The notes below the pieces were generated by a model. The model searched no databases, had not been told where the DNA came from, and worked only from the letters and a program-made list of their open reading frames with translations. 64,000 nucleotides of DNA from Pyrodictiaceae archaeon (GTDB lineage: Archaea > Thermoproteota > Thermoprotei_A > Sulfolobales > Pyrodictiaceae): NCBI GenBank assembly GCA_027036135.1, contig JALVSY010000016.1, forward strand, positions 372,001 to 436,000, given 5' to 3'. The translations under genes were made by a program, and so were the position numbers. The first letter of the stretch is position 1; each line of letters starts with the position of its first letter. This document shows, piece after piece, positions 1 to 8,979 of the stretch.

Positions 1-776
1 GTAGACTGAGAGTAGCTGCAGCTATTTCTCCGTTTGACCAGGAGCGTGCCGAGAAACTAGACAAATATGTAGACGTATTGGTGAGTGATGTCGCGCACTT
101 CCACAACGTGAATGTGCTTCATGCTGCAAAGGAGCTAGTTAAGCGGGCCAGCAGCGACTTCGTAGCAGGCAACATAGGTACGTACCAGGCAGCTGTGGAT
201 GCCCTAGCAATGATTGAGCGAGTGAATGGGTTCCGGGTAGGAATAGCAGGCGGCTCTATATGCACAACAGCTGAGGTCGGAGGAGCCTATGCTCCCACGC
301 TCTGGGCGGTAGCCTCGGTTAGAGACGCTCTAGAAGCCCAAGGTGCGGGCAATATACCAATAATAGCTGATGGAGGTATACGTAGCAGTGGTGACGCGGT
401 AAAGGCTCTAGCAGCTGGAGCTAGTAGCGTGATGCTTGGCTACGTCCTAGCAGGCACAGAGGAAGCAGCAGCACCACTAATAGCTCTGGGAGAAGCCCTC
501 TACAAGCCCTACCGCGGCATGGCGAGCCGGGGGGCCATGGCCAAGAGGTTCGCCGCGGATAGATACACTAGGCTCGTGAAACGAGTAGCCGAGGGCGTCG
601 AGGGGCTCATACCCTACAAGGGCCCAGTAAGTAAGGTACTGTCAGAGTTCATTGAGGGGCTCAAAGCAGGGCTAGGATACGCAGGTGCCCGTAACATAAA
701 GGAGCTATGGGAAAAAGCAGTATTCGGGCTAGCACCTAGAAAAACCGTGCCAAGCGAGCTCGGCGCGCAGAGATAA
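1..776 (+). CDS. guaB: IMP dehydrogenase, C-terminal part (5' end outside window)
   Basis: The reading frame is open from the first base, so the gene is cut by the window edge. IMP dehydrogenase oxidises IMP to XMP with NAD in GMP synthesis. The visible part shows the second half of the TIM barrel: a Gly-rich phosphate loop followed by the catalytic Cys loop (GGSICTT), then DGGIRSSGDAVKALAAGA, the flap region YRGMASRGAM, and the C-terminal EGVEGLIPYKGPVSKVL and LGYAGARNIKEL motifs typical of the family. Odd points: VAHFHN where most members have a D-T/S-A-H-G-H-S segment, and MASRG rather than MGSLG. A GMP reductase-type relative is possible, but the C-terminal flap motifs favour IMPDH. Confidence 0.88.
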   Translation, partial: RLRVAAAISPFDQERAEKLDKYVDVLVSDVAHFHNVNVLHAAKELVKRASSDFVAGNIGTYQAAVDALAMIERVNGFRVGIAGGSICTTAEVGGAYAPTLWAVASVRDALEAQGAGNIPIIADGGIRSSGDAVKALAAGASSVMLGYVLAGTEEAAAPLIALGEALYKPYRGMASRGAMAKRFAADRYTRLVKRVAEGVEGLIPYKGPVSKVLSEFIEGLKAGLGYAGARNIKELWEKAVFGLAPRKTVPSELGAQR

Positions 777-985
777 AACAGCTCAGCACTCCGTCGAAAA
801 CATCGCTAGCTGTCCTCGTCGTTTTCCTCTCCATCCCTGGTCCAGGGCATCCATAGAGAATAGTTGATGTACTAGCAAGGGCTTTCTAGATAAGGGGGTC
901 TGCCTCCTCCCTATGCAAGGGAGAATAACAGGGCTCATTCCCCCCTCATAGCCACTACTTGTACTGTACCTGGCTATCCACGGTG

Positions 986-1816
986 ATGCCTGGCTTGATA
1001 GAAGACCAGGAGACCGACCCAGTATACCAGCGCTACCGCGCAAGGGTGAGGAGCTTCTTTACAGAACTAGTGTCTCTACCCATGCGCGAATTCGAGAACG
1101 TAACCAATGGGCTTGATGAGCCCCCCGAGACAGACCTAGCATCCATATACTTATCGGGTATAACGAGGACATCGATGCTTTGGCTAATATGGGAGGATTA
1201 TTGTCGCAGCAACGCAGCCCAGTACATGGAGACTTGTAGGAGCATCGAGGATGAGTTAGTAGGTGGTACCGAGACAAGGATAGGCGGTGTATCAAGCTTC
1301 TTCAATACGACGATAAAGTCGCTCATAGCCAAGATGTACGCGGATCTCTCCCCCGGCATAGTTATACCATCATGGATAGTGACTTACTCAGCGTTTGTGG
1401 GTGATAAGCTCGTATTACGCCTCGCCAGTCTCCCCCTAGGTGAGCAGCTTCGTCGCTTCCCGCTCTTCGCCTCGGTACTAGGGGTAATAGATCCTGTTTT
1501 CCGCGCATTGCTAGACTATTACTCCACCAAGGGCTCTGATTTCGCCTATGTAGCGGCAGAGTATATGTACTGGGAGGTAATCCGGCCCTGTACACTGCTC
1601 TACACAGTAGTAGTTGATGAGCTGGGCTGCGCCAGGTGCGAAGACATAGCCAGGAACATTTACCTAGTAGTGCTCTCGTCCCTCGAGGAAGACGACACCG
1701 AGCCCCCTAGAATAGGTACCAAGATCTTCCTGGATAAGCTTCTCCACGAGTTACGCAACCATACTCTCCGTAGACTACGGGAGGAGAGACTCCGGGCTCT
1801 GAAAATAGGACCGTAG
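986..1816 (+). CDS. Hypothetical protein, alpha-helical, about 276 aa
   Basis: I do not recognise a family. The frame is open from 959, but an ATG at 986 beginning MPGLIEDQETDPVYQRYR looks the better start; no strong ribosome binding site decides it. The protein is rich in amphipathic helix-like stretches, has no signal peptide or clear membrane segment, and ends in a basic Arg/Leu-rich tail (LRRLREERLRALK). Codon use matches the neighbours, so it is probably a real gene. It lies downstream of guaB in the same direction with about 200 bp of apparently empty sequence between. Confidence 0.55.
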   Translation: MPGLIEDQETDPVYQRYRARVRSFFTELVSLPMREFENVTNGLDEPPETDLASIYLSGITRTSMLWLIWEDYCRSNAAQYMETCRSIEDELVGGTETRIGGVSSFFNTTIKSLIAKMYADLSPGIVIPSWIVTYSAFVGDKLVLRLASLPLGEQLRRFPLFASVLGVIDPVFRALLDYYSTKGSDFAYVAAEYMYWEVIRPCTLLYTVVVDELGCARCEDIARNIYLVVLSSLEEDDTEPPRIGTKIFLDKLLHELRNHTLRRLREERLRALKIGP

Positions 1817-1930
1817 GTACAACGGGAAGGAATTAAGGAAGAGAACCAGGATAGAATACGAGCCGTGTCCCTTGTTTTAGGAAAAATAGTCCCGGACGTT
1901 CCCCGTGCACGGGGTTCCTCTTAGCGAGGC

Positions 1931-2263
1931 TTAGAACCCGAAGAGGCTTTCTAGTCCAGCGGCTAGTTGCTCCTCGCTGACCTCCTTCTTTTCCTCCTCT
2001 TTCTTCTCCTCTTCCTCTTCTTCCTTCTTCTCCTCAGCGGCGGCTGGTGCAGCAGCTGCTGGCGCCGCTGCAGGTGCTACTGGCATCGCGGTAGCGGACT
2101 TAATCACCTCGTCTATGTTTATGTTCTTAAGGGCTGCTACGACTGCTTTGACCCTAGCCTCGTCCACCTCTATGCCAGCTGCCTCGAGTACTTTCTTGAG
2201 GTTCTCCTCGTTTATCTCCTTTCCAGCTGCGTGGAGCATAAGGCTTGCATAGATGTACTCCAT
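1931..2263 (-). CDS. rpl12: Archaeal ribosomal stalk protein L12/P1
   Basis: This 110-residue protein forms dimers on L10 in the large subunit stalk and recruits translation GTPases. The N-terminal dimerisation domain ([17 protein letters not shown], then [15 protein letters not shown]) is followed by an Ala/Pro-rich hinge (about residues 62-80), a Glu/Lys tract, and the conserved factor-binding tail ending GLESLFGF. Length and order are exactly archaeal P1. In many archaea the gene follows L10 in an L11-L1-L10-L12 cluster; here the upstream neighbour on the same strand is an asparaginase, so the stalk gene is separated from its usual partners or follows them elsewhere. Confidence 0.97.
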   Translation of the reverse strand: MEYIYASLMLHAAGKEINEENLKKVLEAAGIEVDEARVKAVVAALKNINIDEVIKSATAMPVAPAAAPAAAAPAAAEEKKEEEEEEKKEEEKKEVSEEQLAAGLESLFGF

Positions 2264-2330
2264 TCCAGACTCCCCTCTCCTAACCCGTAGCTGTCTTCCC
2301 GTTCCACCCGGGGATGCAGGCCGGGCTTCT

Positions 2331-3296
2331 TTATCTTTCCGCTTCCCCAGTTTCTCGGCGCAGCATTATAGGTGTTGGGGTGGGGTTCTCGGCTCCAGCG
2401 AAAGCTATGGGCATTCCCTCGGTGTTTATTGCTGCCGCAGCGTAGCCCTGGATATCAAGAAGTATTATGCCTAGATTGTTGTCGCCGAAGAGCCTCGTAT
2501 GGCGGGCAACAGCTGCTCTCGCGGCCTCTTCTACTGGTATCCCCTGCATAACTAGCTGGACTGCGTAGAGACATGGGCGCCCCATGATGATTGTCTCGCC
2601 TATACCGGTGGCAGAGCAGCCAGCAACACCTGGCTCAACATAGAACCCTGCACCAGGTATCGGCGAATCCCCTATACGCCCGGGGTGCTTGAGTGAGACG
2701 CCGCCAGTACTAGCGCCTGCAGCAAGCCTCCCATTGACGAGCGTTACTGCTCCAACTGTGTCGCCGTAGAGCTCTCGTATCTTCTTAGCCCACTCAGGGC
2801 CGCCATCCTTCCTAAGCTGCTCCCTGAGCCTTCTCCATCGCTGAATAGCCCTCGGCGAGGGCCCTGGGTGCTTCTCAAGCCCAAGCTTCTCTGCCAAGCG
2901 GTCAGCAGCGCTACCAGCTATAATTACGTGGCCAAGGTTAAGCGCAATGAACTCAGCAAGCCTTATTGGGTTACGCGGATAAGTAACTACAGCAACCGCG
3001 CCAGCTCTCATCTCGTCATCCATAAGCCCAGCATCCATCTCTACGCGCCCATCATAGGTCAGAGTGCTGCCAACACCAGCGTTGAGAACACCGCTATCCT
3101 CAAGCGCAACAATAGCCTCGACAAGTGCACGAAGCGCTCCACTACTCTTAGCAGTGAAACCAGCCTCGGCCCCCTTCTTCACTGCTTCGAGGACTTCGCC
3201 TAGGTTCTCAACGAGTCTCCAGCTACCAGCCCCGCCATGAACAATTACAGCGGGGTCACCTAGTTTCACAGGGCCCCACGTGGTCACCGTAGCCAA
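2331..3296 (-). CDS. Isoaspartyl peptidase / plant-type L-asparaginase (Ntn hydrolase)
   Basis: This enzyme family removes beta-aspartyl residues from peptides or hydrolyses asparagine, and matures by autocleavage before a Thr nucleophile. The 321-aa protein begins with the HGGAGSW segment; the cleavage site is GDT-VGAV with the nucleophile Thr at about residue 180, followed by [20 protein letters not shown] and the ATGIGE segment, all family hallmarks. The GTG/ATG start overlaps the end of the upstream flavoprotein gene by 13 bp, which suggests an operon. It fits peptide catabolism or repair of heat-damaged Asn residues, which is frequent at very high temperature. Confidence 0.93.
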   Translation of the reverse strand: MATVTTWGPVKLGDPAVIVHGGAGSWRLVENLGEVLEAVKKGAEAGFTAKSSGALRALVEAIVALEDSGVLNAGVGSTLTYDGRVEMDAGLMDDEMRAGAVAVVTYPRNPIRLAEFIALNLGHVIIAGSAADRLAEKLGLEKHPGPSPRAIQRWRRLREQLRKDGGPEWAKKIRELYGDTVGAVTLVNGRLAAGASTGGVSLKHPGRIGDSPIPGAGFYVEPGVAGCSATGIGETIIMGRPCLYAVQLVMQGIPVEEAARAAVARHTRLFGDNNLGIILLDIQGYAAAAINTEGMPIAFAGAENPTPTPIMLRRETGEAER

Positions 3297-4027
3297 GGCC
3301 TGTCCCGCCGCTGCTTAGCCTTCATCTCCTCTGCGGCTTTTCTCGCCTCCTCTACCAAAGACCTGTACTCATCATCGCTGAGAAACCTATACCACGGCTC
3401 CATGTCTTCTTCGCCGTGAAGCACCTTGACTAGACGAACAACGTTCAGCCCGACGTTATAGGAGTCGCTCACAGCCTGCTTATCATTAAGCACGTCTCCT
3501 CTCCCATGGTAGTAGGCGGTGCCCCAAGCAGGTACATGGAACCCCATATTGATCAAGGTAAAGACGCTCCACGATAACGCTGTGGAGGCACCAGCCTCCT
3601 CTCCAGCAGCGAGGACGCCAGCAACCTTGCCATCAACAAGACTACGTCCGGTATGATAAATCATGTTCTCAAGGCTAGTCATGCGATCGAATAAGTTTTT
3701 CAAGACACCGCTAACCATGAACCAATAGATAGGTGTTGAGAAGACAACAGCATCGCTACGAAGAACAGCCTCAGCGACTAAGAAGTAATCGTCGCGGCCC
3801 CGGAGAGGGCACTCACTGGGATCCTTTGGGTAACGACAGTTGAGAAAATGATCTGAGTAACAAGCAAAGCAGGGACCAATATTGAGATCATAGAGGTTAA
3901 TGTATGTTGTCTCTGCTCCAGCCCTCCTAGCAGCCTCAAGAGCGATCCAGAGCATCTTGAAGCTATTTCCGTATTTTCTCGGAGATGAGTGAATACCGAG
4001 AACCCTTACCGCCACTATACCACCCAC
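3284..4027 (-). CDS. NADPH-dependent FMN reductase-like flavoprotein with Cys cluster
   Basis: A flavodoxin-fold protein of about 247 aa. The FMN phosphate loop is SPRKYGNS at about residues 15-22, and STPIYWFMVSGVLKN is the second flavin loop. Between them lies a Cys set with CX2CX7CX8C spacing (starting CFACY, about residue 53), resembling the compact [4Fe-4S] site of archaeal iron-sulfur flavoproteins but with longer gaps. The C-terminal quarter is charged and helical (EEARKAAEEMKAKQRRDR). Likely a soluble electron-transfer or quinone/disulfide-reducing enzyme. It is the first gene of a two-gene unit with the asparaginase. Cluster occupancy is an inference. Confidence 0.85.
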   Translation of the reverse strand: MGGIVAVRVLGIHSSPRKYGNSFKMLWIALEAARRAGAETTYINLYDLNIGPCFACYSDHFLNCRYPKDPSECPLRGRDDYFLVAEAVLRSDAVVFSTPIYWFMVSGVLKNLFDRMTSLENMIYHTGRSLVDGKVAGVLAAGEEAGASTALSWSVFTLINMGFHVPAWGTAYYHGRGDVLNDKQAVSDSYNVGLNVVRLVKVLHGEEDMEPWYRFLSDDEYRSLVEEARKAAEEMKAKQRRDRPWLR

Positions 4028-4148
4028 GCCTCCTTATAGGCCTCTACTCTATTAAATGGCCAATGCCTCTTACACGGCACAAAGGAGCCTTCCCTGTGCT
4101 AAGGGCTCGCTACTTCACTGTGGCAGGGGTTGAGGCGCCTCGCATCAC

Positions 4149-4805
4149 GTGAAGAGTAAGGGAGCATACATAGTCCTTGAGGGAATAGACGGGGCGGGCA
4201 CAACTACTCATGCAAAGATACTATCTAATAACCTTAGCAGACTAGGCTACTGTACAAGGGTCTTCGAGGAACCAAGCAAGGGGAGAATAGGACATACTAT
4301 ACGCGAGTATTTATCCAAGGGGCCTTTCGACCAAAGGGTTCTCGCTCTCCTTTTTGCCGCTGATAGGCTCGAGCTAGCCCGGAGCATAGAGTCGGCAATA
4401 GATGAGGGCTGCATAGCTGTAGGTGATAGGAGCTGGGTATCAAGCATAGTTTATCAGAGCTACGAAGGGTTCCCCTCAAGCGCTCCTCTTGAGTGGCTCT
4501 ACATGATTAATAAATATGCGCCACGACCGGACGCTGTAATATACATAGATGTTGACCCCGTCATAGCTTTTCGTAGAATAAGTCTGCGTAGCAAGCATAG
4601 AGACCTTCCGGAGACTCTGTCTGCGCTCCGCGGCCTAGCAGCCCAGTATAGGAGGATTCTCCCACTGCTAGCTAGGATAATACCGCTGGTCGTGACCGTA
4701 AAGGGAAGCGAGGGGCTCATAGAGAGAAGCATAGAGGCGGTATCACGCGAAATACTTGTAGCTGTATTAGTGCTCTTAAGGCTACGAGAAGCCCAAGGCA
4801 CCTAG
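4149..4805 (+). CDS. tmk: Thymidylate kinase
   Basis: Phosphorylates dTMP to dTDP with ATP. At 218 aa it has the usual length. The P-loop GIDGAGTTT sits at residues 12-20, the DR(S/Y)-type motif GDRSW at 92-96, and a basic lid (RSKHRD) near residue 150. The start is a GTG at 4149; the N-terminus KSKGAYIVLEGIDG leads directly into beta-1 so there is no room for a later start. A stand-alone gene with its own short leader. Confidence 0.95.
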   Translation: MKSKGAYIVLEGIDGAGTTTHAKILSNNLSRLGYCTRVFEEPSKGRIGHTIREYLSKGPFDQRVLALLFAADRLELARSIESAIDEGCIAVGDRSWVSSIVYQSYEGFPSSAPLEWLYMINKYAPRPDAVIYIDVDPVIAFRRISLRSKHRDLPETLSALRGLAAQYRRILPLLARIIPLVVTVKGSEGLIERSIEAVSREILVAVLVLLRLREAQGT

Positions 4806-4916
4806 GCCCTACGGCGGCAAAAGGTCTAGAAACCAGTACACAGCCTCTCTAAGCCGTGGAGCACTAGTAACTCGTGTTTACGTGCCGGTAGCCAAAAGAG
4901 GATAGGTGACATATGG

Positions 4917-5174
4917 ATGAGTAAAGTGTATATGAGGCATGGCGGCCTCTTAACCCTTGACATGTTGCCACCTGGTGCCCGTGCCAGGGTTGTCCGGATC
5001 GATGCTGGTATCCGTGCTATGAGAAGGATTGTTGAGATGGGTATTACCCCTGGCGCGGTTGTAGAGGTCGTTATGAGCTATGGCGGCCCTATTCTCGTAA
5101 GGGTTCGTGGAACAGTTATCGCTATTGGGAGGGGTATTGCTAGGCGCATCCTTGTCGAGCCACTTACTCCTTAA
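4917..5174 (+). CDS. feoA: FeoA-domain protein, stand-alone
   Basis: An 85-residue SH3-like FeoA protein, known as a small accessory of the FeoB ferrous iron transporter or as a domain of metal regulators. Visible signature: LPPGARARVVRI, MRRIVEMGITPGAVVEVV and the C-terminal GRGIARRILVEP. The ATG at 4917 has GGTGA about 8 bp upstream; an overlapping ATG at 4913 is out of frame. No feoB lies in the window, so its partner is unknown. Its 3' end overlaps the convergent RNA methyltransferase gene by 11 bp. Confidence 0.85.
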   Translation: MSKVYMRHGGLLTLDMLPPGARARVVRIDAGIRAMRRIVEMGITPGAVVEVVMSYGGPILVRVRGTVIAIGRGIARRILVEPLTP

Positions 5175-6429
5175 GCAGTAGTGCCACGAAACCCCCCGTG
5201 CACCTCGAGATGTGTGGATACATTCTCTGTGTTCCCTTCACTAAGCCCTCTACTCCTATGAATGGCTCTGCGCGGAGAATCGTGAGCCCCTCTTTCTCCG
5301 CAACCTTCTTCACCACGTCCTCGTTCTCGTCAATGGTCAGTGTACAGGTGGAGTAAATTATCCTCGTGCCTCTCCTTGCTAGCCTAGCAGCGGCTCGTAG
5401 GCCTCGCTGCTGCAAAGACATGAGGCGGTGCAGTATGCCTGGCCCAGTTTTCTCGAGGAAGAGACGCGTCTCGGGGCTATGGCCTAACCTCCCCATACTA
5501 GTGCAATCAGGGTCAACAACTATTAGATCGGCACTTTCTAGGCGGAGGGGCGGCCGAAGAGCATTACCAAGGACAACGTCTATTATCCAAGCACCTTGCC
5601 TAGTCACTAAGTGTTTCTCGTCCCTAGCCCTACGAGGAGAAACCTCAACACCAACTATGCTCAGCGGCTTAGCTCGCCACGCTATGTGGGCAGCCTTGTT
5701 CCCAGGAGCGCTGAATAGGTCGTAGACCTGTCTAGCACTGCCAGCCACATGTGCTATGAGTGCGGCTGCTCGGTCCTGTACGTAGAAGAGACCCGTCTCC
5801 AGCTTTGCCAACGCCCCTTCCCCCACCTCTAGTACCTCTAGGACATCGTCTAGTACCGGGTCTGGGCGGGTAGCTATGCCGTATTCGTCTCTCAGCTTCT
5901 TCATGGCTTCTTCTCTGCTTAGCTTGTTCTTGTTGAACCGTATCCAGAGAGGCGTCGGCTCCTGGAAAGACTTTAGCAACGCCTCTAGCCCACTGGGAGG
6001 ATTCGTCTCGGCTAGTTTCTCCACAACCCAGCCAGGTAAACTATAGAGCACTGCAAGTCTCCCTGCACCGCTTAGGTCGCTTACTAGCTCCTCGGGGCTG
6101 CTCTCGCGGAGACACCTCGCTATTCCCGGGTCTAGCTTTGTAGCGTCAGTTACTCGGCCCAGGTCTACTTGTCTACGGAAGAGCGCCTCATAAGCCCCTA
6201 CTAGGGCTAGCCACCCCCTAGGATCCTTCCTAACTGGTCCTCGGTAACCACAGCGCCGAAGCCCGTGGCCTAGTAGGCGATAGTTGCGGAGAACTCCTAG
6301 GCAGAGAGCGTTTAAGAGGCCACGGGGAACCCTGGGCCTCGTCTTCTCTATGACTAGGCGTATGGAGTAGAGCTTCCTCTCAACAAGTGATAATACCTTG
6401 GCGCACACACGCTCAACTAGCTCAGCCAT
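5164..6429 (-). CDS. RNA m5C methyltransferase, NOL1/NOP2/Sun family
   Basis: SAM-dependent 5-methylcytosine methyltransferase acting on rRNA or tRNA. The 421-aa protein has an N-terminal NusB/helical and PUA-like region, then the Rossmann fold: motif I DLFSAPGNKAAHIA (about residue 237), acidic motif VEVSPRRA, motif IV DPDCTSMGRLG, and motif VI IIYSTCTL with the nucleophile Cys, followed by NEDVV and a C-terminal GGFVALL strand. Motif IV deviates from the common DPPCSG form (Pro replaced by Asp), as in some archaeal subgroups; the covalent-catalysis Cys of motif VI is intact. Exact target base cannot be told from sequence. Confidence 0.9.
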   Translation of the reverse strand: MAELVERVCAKVLSLVERKLYSIRLVIEKTRPRVPRGLLNALCLGVLRNYRLLGHGLRRCGYRGPVRKDPRGWLALVGAYEALFRRQVDLGRVTDATKLDPGIARCLRESSPEELVSDLSGAGRLAVLYSLPGWVVEKLAETNPPSGLEALLKSFQEPTPLWIRFNKNKLSREEAMKKLRDEYGIATRPDPVLDDVLEVLEVGEGALAKLETGLFYVQDRAAALIAHVAGSARQVYDLFSAPGNKAAHIAWRAKPLSIVGVEVSPRRARDEKHLVTRQGAWIIDVVLGNALRPPLRLESADLIVVDPDCTSMGRLGHSPETRLFLEKTGPGILHRLMSLQQRGLRAAARLARRGTRIIYSTCTLTIDENEDVVKKVAEKEGLTILRAEPFIGVEGLVKGTQRMYPHISRCTGGFVALLLKE

Positions 6430-6624
6430 GGCTTCTTACACCGCGTCTGCCCCTTTCTTGATGATTACTTGGTGTTCATTGCTAGCACTCCTCTGTAGTG
6501 GGAGGTGTTAAACAAGTCATCTAGGTAAATAAACCCCTTCCTGCTAGGCGCCGCTTCCACGGGCCCACTGCCCCGAGCAGGCAGAGGCGCTGCAATAGAG
6601 AACTAATATAGGCTGACACAAGCT

Positions 6625-7638
6625 ATGCCGAGAAACGTGCTCATAGTAGGCGGTATAGGTTATCTAGGCTACAACCTTGCTCTAGAGCATTCGCAACGCG
6701 GCGACTCAGTATACATAGCTGCTAGGCGAAGCAGTGCTGAGCGTCGCGAAAAACTATTCGACGAGCTAAGATCCTTTGTAAAGAAGAGCGTTCTCCTAGG
6801 CAGCCTGGGCGACAAGGTATCTATAAGGAGTAGTATTGATAGCATGAGTTGCCCCGACATAGCTTATCTCGTTACGGGGAAGCTGACTGGAACGCGTAGA
6901 GAGATGGAGGAAGCCCATGTAGAGATCCCGGCTCAGTGGACAAGGATACTATCACAGAGATGCAGGGATACCCTCATAGTCTATGTTAGTAGCGTCTTTA
7001 GCGTAGGCGACCCGAGTAGCTGTGCTAGAGACCTAGTAGTTCGAGAGGAAGAGAGACACCTTGACGGATGTAGGCAGTTCTCTAGCTACGCAGAGACAAA
7101 GGCAGTGGGGGAGAGGTGCGTCCTAGAGCTGTGCCGTGGGAACAGGGCACGCGTAGCAGTGCTAAGACCAGGCCTGCTAATCGGTCGCTGGAGCTATCAC
7201 CGGGAATGGCGCCTAATGTACCGGCTTGCTAAGCTCCATCTCCGAGTAACGGGTGGCCCTTACCTTCACGTAACCCCTGCAAGAGATATAGCGAGGGCAG
7301 CTATACTGCTCAGCGAGAAGCACAGCGGGTGCCAATGGTACTACGCTACCCCGTGGCGGCTACGCCTCGGAGAGCTACACTCTATGCTCCTCCAGGGCCT
7401 CGGGGTAAGACACGTATTACCCCTCTACGCGCCCTCAGCGATACCGCTTGGCCCCTTATCTAAGGAGCTGAGGGCCCAGCAACGATATCGCATAGAGCCG
7501 TGGCTGCTCAACGAGCTAGGAATGAAGTGGACAAGCCTCAGGGAAGCAGTAAGTGAGGCAGCGGGGTGGATGAAGAGCACGTGGGGAGGAGAACATACAG
7601 AGAGCAGTGCTAGGAGATACTCAGTTGTAATAGTGTAG
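6625..7638 (+). CDS. NAD-dependent epimerase/dehydratase (extended SDR)
   Basis: A 337-aa extended short-chain dehydrogenase. N-terminal nucleotide loop GGIGYLG (residues 9-15), the Ser of VYVSSVFSV, and the catalytic Tyr-Lys pair in SSYAETKAVGE are all present. The C-terminal substrate region is divergent, so the substrate (nucleotide sugar, 3-beta-hydroxysteroid-like lipid or other) is not clear. It is 10 bp or so ahead of the region leading into the AMMECR1 gene on the same strand and could be co-transcribed with it. Confidence 0.82.
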   Translation: MPRNVLIVGGIGYLGYNLALEHSQRGDSVYIAARRSSAERREKLFDELRSFVKKSVLLGSLGDKVSIRSSIDSMSCPDIAYLVTGKLTGTRREMEEAHVEIPAQWTRILSQRCRDTLIVYVSSVFSVGDPSSCARDLVVREEERHLDGCRQFSSYAETKAVGERCVLELCRGNRARVAVLRPGLLIGRWSYHREWRLMYRLAKLHLRVTGGPYLHVTPARDIARAAILLSEKHSGCQWYYATPWRLRLGELHSMLLQGLGVRHVLPLYAPSAIPLGPLSKELRAQQRYRIEPWLLNELGMKWTSLREAVSEAAGWMKSTWGGEHTESSARRYSVVIV

Positions 7639-7705
7639 CACCTACACCATGAGGGGACTAGACAATAGCCCCACTAGTAACTATTCCACTAGGAGGGAGA
7701 GCACA

Positions 7706-8380
7706 GTGGTTGAACAGGTTAAGCCCGAGGAACTAAGCCCAGAGGAGGGCGAGTTCCTCGTAAGACTGGCTAGGCGTAGCGTTGAGACTTATCTCACCAG
7801 GGGGGAGAGGATAAAGCCTCCAAGCGATACCCCCGAGAAGCTTCGCAGACTAGGAGCAGCCTTCGTGACCATAACAACCTACTATGGCCCCGAATCCAGG
7901 GAGCTAAGAGGATGCATAGGCTACATATTCCCGGTGAAGAGCCTCGTTGAGACAGTGATAGATGTCGCAATAGAGGCAGCGGTAAACGATCCCCGCTTCC
8001 CACCAATGAACCCCAGTGAGCTCGACAAGGTAACTTTCGAGGTGACAGTGCTAGGCCCCCTCGAACCCCTGCCCAGGGAGCCGGAGAAGAGGCCGAAATC
8101 ATTCACTATTGGGCGGCACGGCCTCTTCGCGAAAAAGGGTATCCTGCAAGGCGTTCTCCTACCCGAGGTCCCCGTGGAGTACCTCTGGGACGAGGAGACC
8201 TTTCTCGCCGAGACATGCGTGAAGGCCGGGATGCCTCCTAGCTGCTGGCTAGACCCCGAGGTAGAGTTCTACCGCTTCTCTGGCCGTGATTGGAGGGAGA
8301 GGGAGCCCCACGGCCCCATAGAGGAGAGGGACCTAGCCAAGGAGTACCGAGAGTTGCTCGAGAAGTATGCTAAGCAGTAA
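7706..8380 (+). CDS. AMMECR1-domain protein (AmmeMemoRadiSam component A type)
   Basis: The AMMECR1 fold is universal in archaea and of uncertain biochemical role; it often accompanies MEMO1 and a radical SAM protein. The hallmark LRGCIG occurs in the segment SRELRGCIGYIF, with the later PPSCWLDPEVEFYRFSG segment also typical. The frame is open from 7649, but a GTG at 7706 preceded 9 bp upstream by GGAGG, giving an N-terminus MVEQVKPEELSPEEGEFLV, is the better start (224 aa). A MEMO1 family gene lies 4 kb away on the other strand. Confidence 0.92.
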   Translation: MVEQVKPEELSPEEGEFLVRLARRSVETYLTRGERIKPPSDTPEKLRRLGAAFVTITTYYGPESRELRGCIGYIFPVKSLVETVIDVAIEAAVNDPRFPPMNPSELDKVTFEVTVLGPLEPLPREPEKRPKSFTIGRHGLFAKKGILQGVLLPEVPVEYLWDEETFLAETCVKAGMPPSCWLDPEVEFYRFSGRDWREREPHGPIEERDLAKEYRELLEKYAKQ

Positions 8381-8477
8381 ACCAAGTACAGCAAATTAGC
8401 ATGTGAGGTGCTGCGCCGTGAGGCGTGGTAGGAGGCTTCAGCAAGCCCCTCAGGCAGTGACTGAGGCCGGGGCTGAG

Positions 8478-8924
8478 ATGTACCTTATCTCGATACGCCC
8501 GGTCTACGCTTACCAGATATTCAGGGCGACGAAGAGATTCGAGCTGAGAAGGAACGTTATAGGCAGGATACCCGAGGGCTCAGTAATGATTGTCTATGCC
8601 TCCGGCAACGTGCGGGCAATAATAGGCGAGTTCACCGTAGGCAAGGTAATAGAGGGTACAGCGGAGCAGGTATGGAGACAAGTGCTTAGCGAGAAAAACC
8701 ACGGAATAAGAGGAGATGCATGGCGCTACATAAGGGGCGCCGAGAAAGCAATGGCTCTTGAAGTGGTGAACCCGGTTCTATACCCGAGAAAGGTTACTCT
8801 CGAGGAGATTAGAAGGATTATACCCGGGTGGAACCCACCACTAAGCTACAAAGCTCTGAGAGAAGGCGAGCCACTCTACGAGCTCATTGTAAAGAAGCTT
8901 AGGCGGCTAGCAGGGCTCCCATAG
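8478..8924 (+). CDS. ASCH/PUA-like domain protein
   Basis: The start at ATG 8478 gives 148 aa beginning MYLISIRPVYAYQIFRA; the frame is open from 8403 but the upstream residues are low complexity. The K-x-x-E-x-R element (TKRFELRR) is the ASCH signature, and GRIPEGSVMIVYAS fits the PUA-like barrel. ASCH proteins bind RNA or modified nucleotides; some act as coactivators or ribonucleases. It lies 23-100 bp after the AMMECR1 gene in the same orientation, so they probably share a transcript. Function beyond nucleic acid binding is not inferable. Confidence 0.75.
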   Translation: MYLISIRPVYAYQIFRATKRFELRRNVIGRIPEGSVMIVYASGNVRAIIGEFTVGKVIEGTAEQVWRQVLSEKNHGIRGDAWRYIRGAEKAMALEVVNPVLYPRKVTLEEIRRIIPGWNPPLSYKALREGEPLYELIVKKLRRLAGLP

Positions 8925-8979
8925 ACGCGGTAGAGAAAACAATTGTTGTCTTAGTGCTTCGCTCTCCAGGAACATGCTC

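Noticed and set aside
783-1043. 86-codon minus-strand frame
   Set aside because: Ser/Gly/Leu-rich, no family resemblance, overlaps the start of a better plus-strand gene and has no ribosome binding site.
7794-8102. 102-codon minus-strand frame inside the AMMECR1 gene
   Set aside because: Shadow frame; the plus-strand AMMECR1 motifs are unambiguous.
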